Origin: Pseudomonadota bacterium
Lineage (GTDB): Bacteria; Pseudomonadota; Gammaproteobacteria; Burkholderiales; JABEVD01
DNA: 12,860 nucleotides
NCBI GenBank assembly: GCA_021811205.1
Contig: JAJZPK010000054.1
Span: 1 to 12,860 of the forward strand
Reading direction: 5' to 3'
The translations under genes were made by a program, and so were the position numbers. Shown in pieces: positions 8,101-12,839 of this stretch; the stretch's first letter is position 1; each line of letters starts with the position of its first letter. The notes below the pieces were generated by a model that did not search any database, was not told the origin of the DNA, and was given only the letters and a program-made list of their open reading frames with translations.

Positions 8101-8638
8101 CTCCATGGAATTGCTGTACCCGGTCCAGGCAAGACTGATGGACAGTGTGCTGCGCTGCTACAATCTGCGTTACAAACAGCTGCGCCTTGCGCAGGAATGC
8201 AATCGGGCCGAACGATATGGCCAGACGTTCTCCTTGGTCGGCTGGCAGATGGATGACTATGAAGCCTATGTGGAGAAGCATGGTCAGCGCTGGGGTGTGG
8301 CCGCACTCAAAGAAGTTGTCGAGCTGGTGAATGTCGTGACCCGAAAAGGCGACGTGCTCATTCGGAACAGCGAGTCTTCATTCTTGCTGATCTTGACTGG
8401 AACCACCAGGGCTATCGCGGAGCGTGTTGCCGAAAAACTGCGACTGCGCATACGCATCCAGAAATTCCCCCTTCCAGGCGGAGAAAACGGGCATTTCACC
8501 GCATCGTTCGGATGCGTGCAATTCGGCATCGGCGCTTTCAATCCTGACGATCTTGAGGCTCAGCTGAAAATTCGCATGGCAATGGCTACCCAATCCGGCG
8601 GTGATTGCTGCGTATATTTCGACGAGGCCGAATCATGA
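5141..8638 (+). CDS. Haem-c type hybrid sensor histidine kinase with two receivers and a degenerate GGDEF domain
   Basis: 1165 residues; the start has GGGAG 3 bases before ATG. Order: membrane segment (about 8-28), periplasmic sensor domain with CLKCH at 162-166 (c-haem motif) followed by GYDGTPVNPVRG, second membrane segment (about 200-219), HAMP (about 220-272), GAF-like domain (about 283-430), coiled coil, HisKA with H490 in NTSHELRTPL, HATPase with N608 in GNAIKFT, D640 in DSGIGI and GGTGLGL near 670. Receiver 1 (about 752-870) has LIMVGIPDD where the phosphoacceptor Asp should be, so it looks inactive. Receiver 2 (about 872-990) is canonical with D922 in ILDLMMPG. The C-terminus (about 1005-1165) resembles GGDEF but has NSESS at 1076-1080 in place of GGDEF, so no cyclase activity is expected. 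Likely autophosphorylates in response to haem redox state or a gas and passes phosphate to receiver proteins on either side. Confidence 0.93.
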   Translation: MFRSKLGLRLSLTLGAVLALLLTGELTWLSRIEHGQAVRQVEQSTEQSALALEASLKSIMLSGEGPIAHDWLKRVRETTNFDDVRVFRRDGTEAFVDNATIDRVNAWLGKKRFEHHDRNFKPETVPPSSLKFFEKAASGTEARIVENGHLTLMLPIRIENACLKCHGYDGTPVNPVRGVLRLSVPVGAQINAIDNQRKEILGSVVAVILMMALTLMWLLKREVVRPVGLLEAGAKKIEDGDKAYRVKLDRADELGSLANMFNELVNHLQQQTDRQRRISEAVIGLSRELVDDVVLRRIGELAMQLTGARYAMLSYLKDGEKQFIPLGMDNSEMEKLAGHPPQGMGLLGLLWKDRQVVRAAHISSHPKSIGFPEGHPLMTTFLGAPIEFAGQMIGALYLTDKENGQPFSDDDESVVRMLASSCAVALSNAQQFECLQEANSELENRVAARTSELVNANRLLRSHEIELELMNDELRHAGDAKNQFLANTSHELRTPLNAIIGFSDLLLVQAKDLPAKYKEYIDHINVSGKRLLDLINSLLDLSKIEAGMLEIHHEPVIPGTILKFTINQLRPLLDKKKLEVTVIMPEVDRTAYLDAGKLQQVWVNLIGNAIKFTPEGGRIEAGFSIKGSDSTAMLEGWVKDSGIGIEPDDLERIFQPFVQAEGGLTREFGGTGLGLTLVRRLLEMQGGSIRAESTPGEGSLFAFTLPVRIVVTENMSAAIAAEGYQAIALESQVPMEVVEIEEEVPELVELPVILIIDEDKARAATVSSILREEGYQGEICDLSHVEQMAEEKCPFLIMVGIPDDPVDIYSQLHLLRSRKATRHIPIVLLGGDAGAPSFSLGTVDTMDKQVSKNDLVNLITRHGRQSPHAPGMTVLVIDDESSVREYIKECLRGQGYRLLLAANGQDGIQAAIEHDPDLIILDLMMPGISGFEVVEELKRHPTACDIPVVIFSAKDLTREEVMRLGQEVEKVLTKGSTSRTDLLRELRSMELLYPVQARLMDSVLRCYNLRYKQLRLAQECNRAERYGQTFSLVGWQMDDYEAYVEKHGQRWGVAALKEVVELVNVVTRKGDVLIRNSESSFLLILTGTTRAIAERVAEKLRLRIRIQKFPLPGGENGHFTASFGCVQFGIGAFNPDDLEAQLKIRMAMATQSGGDCCVYFDEAES

Positions 8639-9000
8639 GCAGAATCCTGGTGGTTGATGACAATGAGCTGAACCTGCAGCTGACCTGCATCACACTTGAG
8701 TTGGCAGGACACGAGATTCTGAGCTCAGCCAATGGCAGGGATGCTGTTGCAATAGCCGAATCGGAGCCAGTGGATTTGATCCTGATGGATCTGCGGATGC
8801 CTGTGATGGACGGCAGGCAAGCGATGAAGCAAATCAAGTCAAATTCTCAGACGCAGCACATTCCCATTGTCGCGCTGACGGCCAGTGCCATGAAAGGTGA
8901 GCGCGAACAGCTATTGGCAAGCGGTTTTGATGGCTACATCGACAAACCCATCGATGTGAACTCTTTTGCTCGCACAGTTGCCCAATTTCTGAAGACTTGA
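8635..9000 (+). CDS. Stand-alone response-regulator receiver
   Basis: 121 residues made only of a receiver domain: ILVVDDNELN at the N-terminus, phosphoacceptor D52 in LMDLRMPVMDG, T82 in ALTASAM and K104 in DKPID. Such CheY/DivK-like proteins carry phosphate between a kinase and other proteins. The ATG overlaps the kinase stop by four bases (ATGA), which indicates translational coupling and fixes the start. The nearby hybrid kinase is the natural partner. No obvious terminator follows in 9001-9086. Confidence 0.93.
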   Translation: MSRILVVDDNELNLQLTCITLELAGHEILSSANGRDAVAIAESEPVDLILMDLRMPVMDGRQAMKQIKSNSQTQHIPIVALTASAMKGEREQLLASGFDGYIDKPIDVNSFARTVAQFLKT

Positions 9001-9086
9001 GCTCCGATGTAAATCCTGTAATCTATTCCATGGAGCCAGTTCGTGCATTGGAAGTTGGCCTGACCCAAATTCCTTACATAAGCCGT

Positions 9087-9209
9087 TTACTTGACTAGCC
9101 AGATCGCACCGATCATGGCGACTACGCCGACCAGCGCCATCATCATTTTTTCGTGGATGCACATGCCCTGCTTCTGCTTGCATCCATTCATCGAGCACAT
9201 GAGTGACAT
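9087..9209 (-). CDS. Small cysteine-containing single-pass membrane protein (40 aa)
   Basis: A leftward frame of 40 residues: MSLMCSMNGCKQKQGMCIHE, then a hydrophobic helix (about 22-38, MMMALVGVVAMIGAIWLV) ending in one Lys. The start has an excellent GGAGG 5 bases before ATG. Three cysteines (5, 10, 17) and a His precede the membrane helix, so a metal- or thiol-reactive cytosolic face is plausible. It follows the 43-residue gene by 30 bases and shares its layout. Function not known; I infer that the two are paralogue-like and co-transcribed. Confidence 0.72.
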   Translation of the reverse strand: MSLMCSMNGCKQKQGMCIHEKMMMALVGVVAMIGAIWLVK

Positions 9210-9239
9210 AAATTCCTCCGCCTTTGAATTGTTAAAGGA

Positions 9240-9371
9240 TCACTTGCCAAAGTACATCGAAGCAGCACCTGCAAGGACAGCGACCACCACGAATGCAAGC
9301 ATCATCATCGCGGCTTTGTGTCCGCCACAGGTTCCGCATTTTCCTTCTTCCGTTTTGCATGTTTGCGACAT
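9240..9371 (-). CDS. Small cysteine-containing single-pass membrane protein (43 aa)
   Basis: A leftward frame of 43 residues: MSQTCKTEEGKCGTCGGHK, then a hydrophobic helix (about 20-40, MMMLAFVVVAVLAGAASM) and a short tail. The start has CAGGAGAA about 5 bases before ATG. Cysteines at 5, 12 and 15 (CGTC, a CxxC) and a His form a possible metal or redox site before the membrane helix. It is the first gene of a two-gene leftward unit, divergent from the ECF sigma factor, which suggests shared control. It is unrelated to the longer rightward frame on the other strand, which is a shadow. Confidence 0.75.
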   Translation of the reverse strand: MSQTCKTEEGKCGTCGGHKAAMMMLAFVVVAVLAGAASMYFGK

Positions 9372-9433
9372 GTTCATTCTCCTGAAGTAATAAGCACCTA
9401 AATTGTTACGGGAAGTTTTTATCCTTCCTGATC

Positions 9434-9463
9434 ATTAGTCGCACCCGATCGGAATTCCTTACA
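9434..9463 (-). promoter_or_regulatory. Candidate ECF-type promoter for the two small membrane proteins
   Basis: On the minus strand TGTAAGG (9463-9457) is followed after 15 bases by CGACTAAT (9441-9434), resembling the GTAAC-like -35 and CG-starting -10 of some ECF promoters. It lies about 60 bases before the ATG of the 43-residue gene and beside the ECF sigma gene. This is a by-eye match with no second functional example in the window. Confidence 0.3.
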
Positions 9464-9490
9464 CTGGAATTGAAGTGATATGCTTTAAAA

Positions 9491-10051
9491 ATGGAAAATG
9501 ACCTTGCTTCGCTGCACGGCGACATGCTCAAGTTCGCCAGGCTGCAGCTCAGAGACGATTCGGTGGCCGAGGATGCGGTTCAGGAAGCCTTGACCGCCGC
9601 GCTATCCAACCGGAAGTCGTTCGACAACCGGTCCAGGCTCAAGACCTGGGTGTTCGGCATTCTGAAGAACAAGATCGTCGACATCATCCGGGACAGGATT
9701 CGTACCCCATCGTCGGAGATTGTCGACATCCCCGACCATGCCTATGACGATCTGTTCGACGCGAATGGGCTCTGGCAGGATGATTCCCGTCCATCCACCT
9801 GGGGGGATCCCGAAAAGAGCGCTTCCGATCAGCAGTTCTGGCAGATATTCGAAATCTGCCTGACCCGTCTGCCGGAAAACACTGCAAGAATTTTCATGAT
9901 GAGGGAAATGCTTGGGATGGAAACCGATGAAATCTGTAAGGAACTGGGGATCAGTTCGACCAATTGTTGGGTGGTGCTGCATCGTGCCCGCATGGGCCTG
10001 AGGCTCTGTCTCGACGAGCGCTGGTTCAAGTCAGGAGGACAGGAATGCTGA
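9491..10051 (+). CDS. ECF-type RNA polymerase sigma factor
   Basis: 186 residues. Region 2 (about 10-72) contains MLKFARLQLRDDSVAEDAVQ and SRLKTWVFGILKNKIVDIIR; region 4 (about 115-175) contains LTRLPENTARIFMMREMLGM and an HTH ending in TNCWVVLHRARMGLR. There is no region 1 or 3, as in the ECF group. A linker of about 40 residues separates the regions. The start lacks a clear Shine-Dalgarno sequence, but the next ATG (codon 12) has none either. The stop overlaps the anti-sigma gene by 7 bases. It resembles the betaproteobacterial sigma-E/MseR type of oxidative-stress sigma factor, though that grouping is from memory. Confidence 0.92.
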   Translation: MENDLASLHGDMLKFARLQLRDDSVAEDAVQEALTAALSNRKSFDNRSRLKTWVFGILKNKIVDIIRDRIRTPSSEIVDIPDHAYDDLFDANGLWQDDSRPSTWGDPEKSASDQQFWQIFEICLTRLPENTARIFMMREMLGMETDEICKELGISSTNCWVVLHRARMGLRLCLDERWFKSGGQEC

Positions 10052-10224
10052 ATTGCAAGCAAGCGACTGAATTGATGTCCATGCGTATGGACAAGGAACT
10101 TCCCATGCCCCAAAGAATGGGATTGCGCCTTCATCTGATGATGTGCAAAGGGTGCAGAAACTTCAGTCGGCAAATGGACTTTCTGAGACAGGTCTCAGGC
10201 AAATTTCCTCAGCGGGACAATTGA
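10045..10224 (+). CDS. Small zinc-finger anti-sigma factor (zf-HC2 type)
   Basis: 59 residues. It has C4 and then H30-x3-C34-x2-C37 (HLMMCKGC), the zinc-binding pattern of zf-HC2 anti-sigma domains (ChrR, RsrA and MseR types). There is no membrane segment, so it should be a soluble inhibitor that holds the sigma factor until thiols are oxidised or metal is lost. AGGAGGACAGG lies just before the ATG, and the gene overlaps the sigma stop by 7 bases, so the two are translationally coupled. The start is therefore firm. Confidence 0.9.
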   Translation: MLNCKQATELMSMRMDKELPMPQRMGLRLHLMMCKGCRNFSRQMDFLRQVSGKFPQRDN

Positions 10225-10226
10225 CC

Positions 10227-10436
10227 ATGGAAAATGCCGTTCTCGAATCGTTGCTCACCTGCCCGCATTGCGGATTTGCGAAAACCGAAATCATGCCCAC
10301 GGATTCCTGTCTCTATTTTTACGAATGCACTCACTGCCATACCATGCTGCGACCCAAGCCTGGCGATTGTTGCGTGTTTTGTTCCTATGGGACGGTCAAA
10401 TGCCCGCCCATCCAGATGCATGGCGGGTGCTGTTGA
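10227..10436 (+). CDS. GDCCVxC-domain cysteine-rich protein
   Basis: 69 residues starting 2 bases after the anti-sigma stop; a longer in-frame start exists but would overlap that gene widely. It contains TCPHC near 11-15, an ECTHCH near 34-39, GDCCVFCSYG near 46-55 and a KCPP that together match the GDCCVxC family, some members of which are selenoproteins. Here all positions are Cys. Three CxxC pairs suggest a zinc-ribbon or thiol/metal-binding role. The function of the family is not established. There is no good Shine-Dalgarno sequence, consistent with coupling to the anti-sigma gene. Confidence 0.88.
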   Translation: MENAVLESLLTCPHCGFAKTEIMPTDSCLYFYECTHCHTMLRPKPGDCCVFCSYGTVKCPPIQMHGGCC

Positions 10437-10486
10437 GCAAATGCAGCTCGTAGGAGCAAAAGCGGCCCTTCATCCTGCCATATTTT

Positions 10487-10695
10487 GAAAAATGTCTACC
10501 CCAATATCTCTTCTTCAGATGCGGAAACTCTTCAAACAGCTTGCTCGACGTGCGCCCTTTGATCCGTCTCATAATCTCGCTCGGCGCCATTGTCGGCGGA
10601 CAGCTCACCAGTATATGCACGTGATCCTTGCTCACCACCCCTCTCACTATCCTAATCTCAAATGCTTCACAGGTCTCGCGCACCAGTTCCCGTAC
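10487..10695 (-). pseudogene. Remnant of IS200/IS605 transposase TnpA
   Basis: The leftward frame reads VRELVRETCEAFEI, SKDHVHILVSCPP, IMRRIKGRTSSKLFEEFPHL and KKRYWGRHF, which are consecutive blocks of IS200/IS605 TnpA, including the HUH metal site (HVH in DHVHI). The N-terminal beta strand region and the C-terminal part with the catalytic tyrosine helix are absent: outside about 10487-10695 the frame (10396-10734) carries unrelated residues. It is therefore a dead fragment. The rest of the 10437-10780 gap shows no gene; only a short GCTC-gtag-GAGC hairpin near 10446-10457 is visible. Confidence 0.8.
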
Positions 10696-10780
10696 TCGGA
10701 AGTGACAGTGGGCCAAGACATGGGGATGGCACACTCATTCTCGTTTTATTTTTGAACTCACATCGATTATCATCAGTTCC

Positions 10781-11065
10781 ATGACCAAATCCGACCTAAT
10801 TCAGATCATTGCCGTCCGACAGAATGTCAGCCGGATCGATGCAAACTTTGCTGTGAATAGCATCCTTGATGCCATTGCCAAAAATATTTCCGAGCAAAGA
10901 CGTGTCGAAATCCGTGGATTCGGAGTATTCGGTGTTACCTACCGCCAAGCTCGCAAAGCGCATAACCCTGCAAATGGTGCACCTGTCTATGTACCTGGAA
11001 AATTCGTTCCACGCTTCAAGCCGGGAAAGGATCTCTCCAGGAGAATAAATTCCTCAGACGATTGA
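10781..11065 (+). CDS. IHF-beta/HU-like DNA-binding protein, divergent
   Basis: 94 residues of the bacterial HU/IHF fold: N-terminal helices (MTKSDLIQIIAVRQNVSRID), RRVEIRGFGVFGV before the DNA-clasping beta arms, HNPANGAPV at the arm tip (with the intercalating Pro), and VPRFKPGKDLSRRI at the C-terminus. It is most like IhfB but diverged (for example RRVEIRG and one residue short near residue 15) and sits alone, without the rpsA context. The true ihfB tail is at the left edge of this window, so this looks like a second, accessory copy. The start has only a weak ribosome site. It may bend DNA at local or mobile loci. Confidence 0.88.
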   Translation: MTKSDLIQIIAVRQNVSRIDANFAVNSILDAIAKNISEQRRVEIRGFGVFGVTYRQARKAHNPANGAPVYVPGKFVPRFKPGKDLSRRINSSDD

Positions 11066-11082
11066 TTCGTCTGGTTGTCTGG

Positions 11083-11108
11083 AAAAAACCCCCGGAGAGA
11101 CCCGGGGG
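11083..11108 (-). terminator. Rho-independent terminator for leftward transcription
   Basis: CCCCCGG (11089-11095) and CCGGGGG (11102-11108) form a 7-bp GC stem with a 6-base loop; on the minus strand the stem is followed by TTTTTT (complement of 11083-11088). It lies about 65 bases after the DUF2934 stop and so ends that transcript. It may also slow rightward transcripts from the IHF-like gene. Confidence 0.85.
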
Positions 11109-11173
11109 AATTGTTGGACGCGCCAGAACAGGCGCTACTCAAAGTTTAGACCATCTTTTTAAAAACCGTACTG

Positions 11174-11392
11174 TCAGTGATGCATAGGTATCTCGAAAAT
11201 GCTGTCGATTTCCGCTTCAGCAGTCAGCCAATCATCCATGGGATCCCCGCCGAAGAATCCTCGTTTCTCGGCATAAAAATATGCTGCTTCCGCAATCATC
11301 TGGTTGCGCTGTTCAGGGCTAAATTTCTGGCGGGAAGATTTGGTTGAAACTGAATTGTTTCCTGCCCTTTTGGCTGATTTTACAGTTGCCAT
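11174..11392 (-). CDS. DUF2934-domain protein
   Basis: 72 residues from an ATG with AAGGAG 7 bases upstream; a longer frame upstream has no such site. The basic, Ser/Thr-rich N-terminus (MATVKSAKRAGNNSVSTKSS) is followed by a DUF2934 motif: RNQMIAEAAYFYAEKRGFFG, then GDPMDDWLTAEAEI. DUF2934 proteins are small, often stress- or plasmid-associated, and of unknown function. It is a monocistronic unit with its own terminator to the left and an AT-rich upstream region that carries an 18-bp palindrome. Confidence 0.87.
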   Translation of the reverse strand: MATVKSAKRAGNNSVSTKSSRQKFSPEQRNQMIAEAAYFYAEKRGFFGGDPMDDWLTAEAEIDSIFEIPMHH

Positions 11393-11489
11393 GATGACTC
11401 CTTTAAGTGTTGAATGATGGATAATAATGGTAATTTTTAGAATTCGACTCTTAATAGATAGCACATATCCGAGCATAGTGTGACAACCC

Positions 11490-11507
11490 GTCGTATGTAA
11501 ATACGAC
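11490..11507. promoter_or_regulatory. 18-bp palindrome in the DUF2934 upstream region
   Basis: GTCGTA and TACGAC are exact inverted repeats around TGTAAA. It lies about 100 bases before the DUF2934 start, in a 232-base AT-rich gap (11393-11624) shared with the divergent unknown gene. Operator-like symmetry; regulator unknown. I see no convincing -35/-10 pair elsewhere in the gap. Confidence 0.4.
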
Positions 11508-11624
11508 ACGAATAAATGCTACTTCATTCAATGCGCTCTTTCTTTCGTTGATTTCTCCAAACTAGAGGAAAAAACAGCCCAATTCAGTTCCCATCTTAGA
11601 AATTATCTCAATTCACTTGGGTTG

Positions 11625-12077
11625 ATGAAGGAATTTAGGATAGTCCATCGGTATGAACGGGACACAGGCGCCTGGCTGGATATTATTGCAATTTTTAGCA
11701 ATGACGTATTCAAGGATTTTGAAAACGAAGTTGATGGAATTCGGAAAGCCATTCATGCAAAAATATCGGAACACCATAAAGGGGTAGAGGGGCTGTCCAA
11801 GCTTGACCCGCGAAGCCCTCCGCCCGAAGATCTTCGACAGATCAGAATCCTCATGACTTGCCTGGACAGCATGCCGACAAGCAGTGCTGAGTTTAGTTTC
11901 GGAAACGGCAATTCCCTATCTCTTGAAAGAAGGAACAAGACGGTAAAAAAAATTATAGACAATGAACGTGAACACACTGAAATTATTGGGGAAGTAATGT
12001 GCTGTAACGACCGCTCAAGCACAGTGACACTCTATCGGATAAGAAATATGAGAGGCAGTGGAAGTAGATCGCACTGA
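11625..12077 (+). CDS. Hypothetical protein
   Basis: I do not recognise this 150-residue protein. ATG at 11625 is used; a TTG one codon earlier is also possible. The N-terminal half (FRIVHRYERDTGAWLDIIAI) looks soluble; there is no signal peptide or membrane helix. The middle is Pro-rich (DPRSPPPEDLRQI) and the C-terminal part is charged (ERRNKTVKKIIDNEREHTEI), with CC at about residues 126-127. Ribosome-site support is weak. The DNA here is more AT-rich than the neighbouring genes, which suggests recent gain or a relaxed accessory gene. Confidence 0.55.
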   Translation: MKEFRIVHRYERDTGAWLDIIAIFSNDVFKDFENEVDGIRKAIHAKISEHHKGVEGLSKLDPRSPPPEDLRQIRILMTCLDSMPTSSAEFSFGNGNSLSLERRNKTVKKIIDNEREHTEIIGEVMCCNDRSSTVTLYRIRNMRGSGSRSH

Positions 12078-12102
12078 TTGAGTGCTGCAGACAGGGCGCT
12101 CA

Positions 12103-12117
12103 CACCGATTTGGTGCA
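12103..12117 (+). promoter_or_regulatory. Candidate NtrC enhancer half sites
   Basis: TGGTGCA (12111-12117) is a perfect NtrC half site with an inverted CACC at 12103-12106, although the spacing is one base shorter than the usual palindrome. TGCTGCA at 12083-12089 and 12165-12171 are one-mismatch relatives. The position about 95 bases upstream of the predicted sigma-54 start is typical for an NtrC-type enhancer. Confidence 0.4.
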
Positions 12118-12180
12118 GAAGATTCTTCAGGCCTTGCCGAAAATGGGCGCTGATCGGCTGTTTGTGCTGCAGGCCACATA

Positions 12181-12196
12181 TGGCATGAACATTGCT
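12181..12196 (+). promoter_or_regulatory. Sigma-54 promoter of nasT
   Basis: TGGCATGAACATTGCT matches the -24/-12 consensus TGGCACG-N4-TTGCW at all fixed positions except one (T for C). The predicted transcription start is about 12206, about 20 bases before the nasT ATG. It implies RpoN with an enhancer-binding activator such as NtrC, i.e. nitrogen-limitation control. Confidence 0.8.
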
Positions 12197-12199
12197 GGT

Positions 12200-12220
12200 C
12201 CTCGATGAGAACTTTCGAGG
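12200..12220 (+). promoter_or_regulatory. Small hairpin over the nasT ribosome-binding site
   Basis: CCTCGA (12200-12205) is the exact complement of TCGAGG (12215-12220), which contains the GAGG of the nasT ribosome site. If transcription starts near 12206, only part of the left arm would be in the mRNA, so the effect may be small. Confidence 0.25.
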
Positions 12221-12226
12221 CGAGCC

Positions 12227-12802
12227 ATGTTGCGAGTGATGCTGATCGACGAGGACGAGGAAAGACGCGCCCTCCTGAACGGCGTGCTGCTCGATAACGG
12301 CTATGAAATCGTATCCGAGGATTCGGGCACGCAAAATCTTCACGAGGCGGTGAAGAAAGCGGGTCCCGACGTCATCATCGTCGGAACGGATTCGCCCAGC
12401 CGGGACAGCCTGGAAGATATCTGTTTGCTGAGCCGGGATGCGCCCCGCCCTATCGTGATGTTCACGCATGACGGCGACAGGGAGAAGATCCGGGAAGCGA
12501 TCAGGTCGGGCGTATCGGCTTATGTCGTCGACGGATTGAAAGGCGATCGCATCAGGGCCCTGGTCGATGTCGCAGTCGCCCGCTTCGAAGCGCACCAGGC
12601 GCTGATGAGCGAGATCGAGGCAATGCAGGGCAAGCTGGCGGACCGGAAGGTCGTCGAGCGTGCAAAAGGCATTTTGATGCAGCAGAAAAATTGCAGTGAG
12701 GAAGAGGCTTACAGGATCTTGCGTAAAGCGGCCATGGACAAGAATGTGAAGCTTGTCGAAGTGGCAGCGCAATTGATCGATATGGCCAATCTTTTCACTT
12801 GA
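12227..12802 (+). CDS. nasT: NasT: ANTAR-domain antiterminator for nitrate assimilation
   Basis: 191 residues. The N-terminal receiver-like domain (about 1-120) reads LRVMLIDEDEERR, VIIVGTDSPSRDSLED and RPIVMFTHDGD, then SGVSAYVVDGL, all NasT-typical. The ANTAR domain (about 135-190) reads ADRKVVERAKGILMQQK, EEEAYRILRKAAMDKNVKLV and ends in a helix. ANTAR proteins bind paired hairpins in nascent leader RNA and prevent termination; NasT is normally held inactive by NasS until nitrate or nitrite is present. nasS is not in this window and does not precede nasT as it often does. Transcription appears to be sigma-54 dependent. Confidence 0.93.
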   Translation: MLRVMLIDEDEERRALLNGVLLDNGYEIVSEDSGTQNLHEAVKKAGPDVIIVGTDSPSRDSLEDICLLSRDAPRPIVMFTHDGDREKIREAIRSGVSAYVVDGLKGDRIRALVDVAVARFEAHQALMSEIEAMQGKLADRKVVERAKGILMQQKNCSEEEAYRILRKAAMDKNVKLVEVAAQLIDMANLFT

Positions 12803-12807
12803 ATTCA

Positions 12808-12839
12808 GGGGCGCTTCTCCAAAGGGGGGGAAGCGCTCC
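12808..12839 (+). promoter_or_regulatory. ANTAR-type leader hairpin with A1/G4 hexaloop
   Basis: 12808-12820 pairs with 12827-12839 in a 13-bp stem (11 Watson-Crick pairs and 2 G-T wobbles), leaving the hexaloop AAAGGG at 12821-12826, with A in position 1 and G in position 4, the hallmark of ANTAR-recognised loops. It starts 6 bases after the nasT stop. It is followed by a second stem GGGAC-CGAA-GTCCC (12840-12853); the partner hexaloop hairpin expected in such leaders would lie beyond the window. Confidence 0.75.

Noticed and set aside
9001..9086. Terminator between the convergent receiver and micro-protein genes
   Set aside because: Only a widely spaced 5-bp GCTCC/GGAGC repeat; no stem plus T-run on either strand.
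9091..9390. Rightward 99-codon frame
   Set aside because: No ribosome site; explained as the shadow of two small leftward genes that each have strong ribosome sites.
10403..10427. CCCGCC/GGCGGG inverted repeat at the 3' end of the GDCCVxC gene as a terminator
   Set aside because: 13-base loop, inside the coding region and no following T-run.
10434..10436. Possible UGA recoding (selenocysteine) at the end of the GDCCVxC gene
   Set aside because: The protein is already complete with all Cys positions filled, and I see no SECIS-like hairpin after the TGA.
10443..10468. REP-like sequence (GTAGGAGC ... GCGGCC) beside the TnpA remnant
   Set aside because: Only one copy, a 4-bp stem, and the transposase is of the IS200/IS605 type rather than a clear REP-associated one.
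12032..12772. 246-codon leftward frame over nasT
   Set aside because: Antisense shadow; nasT is clear on the plus strand.
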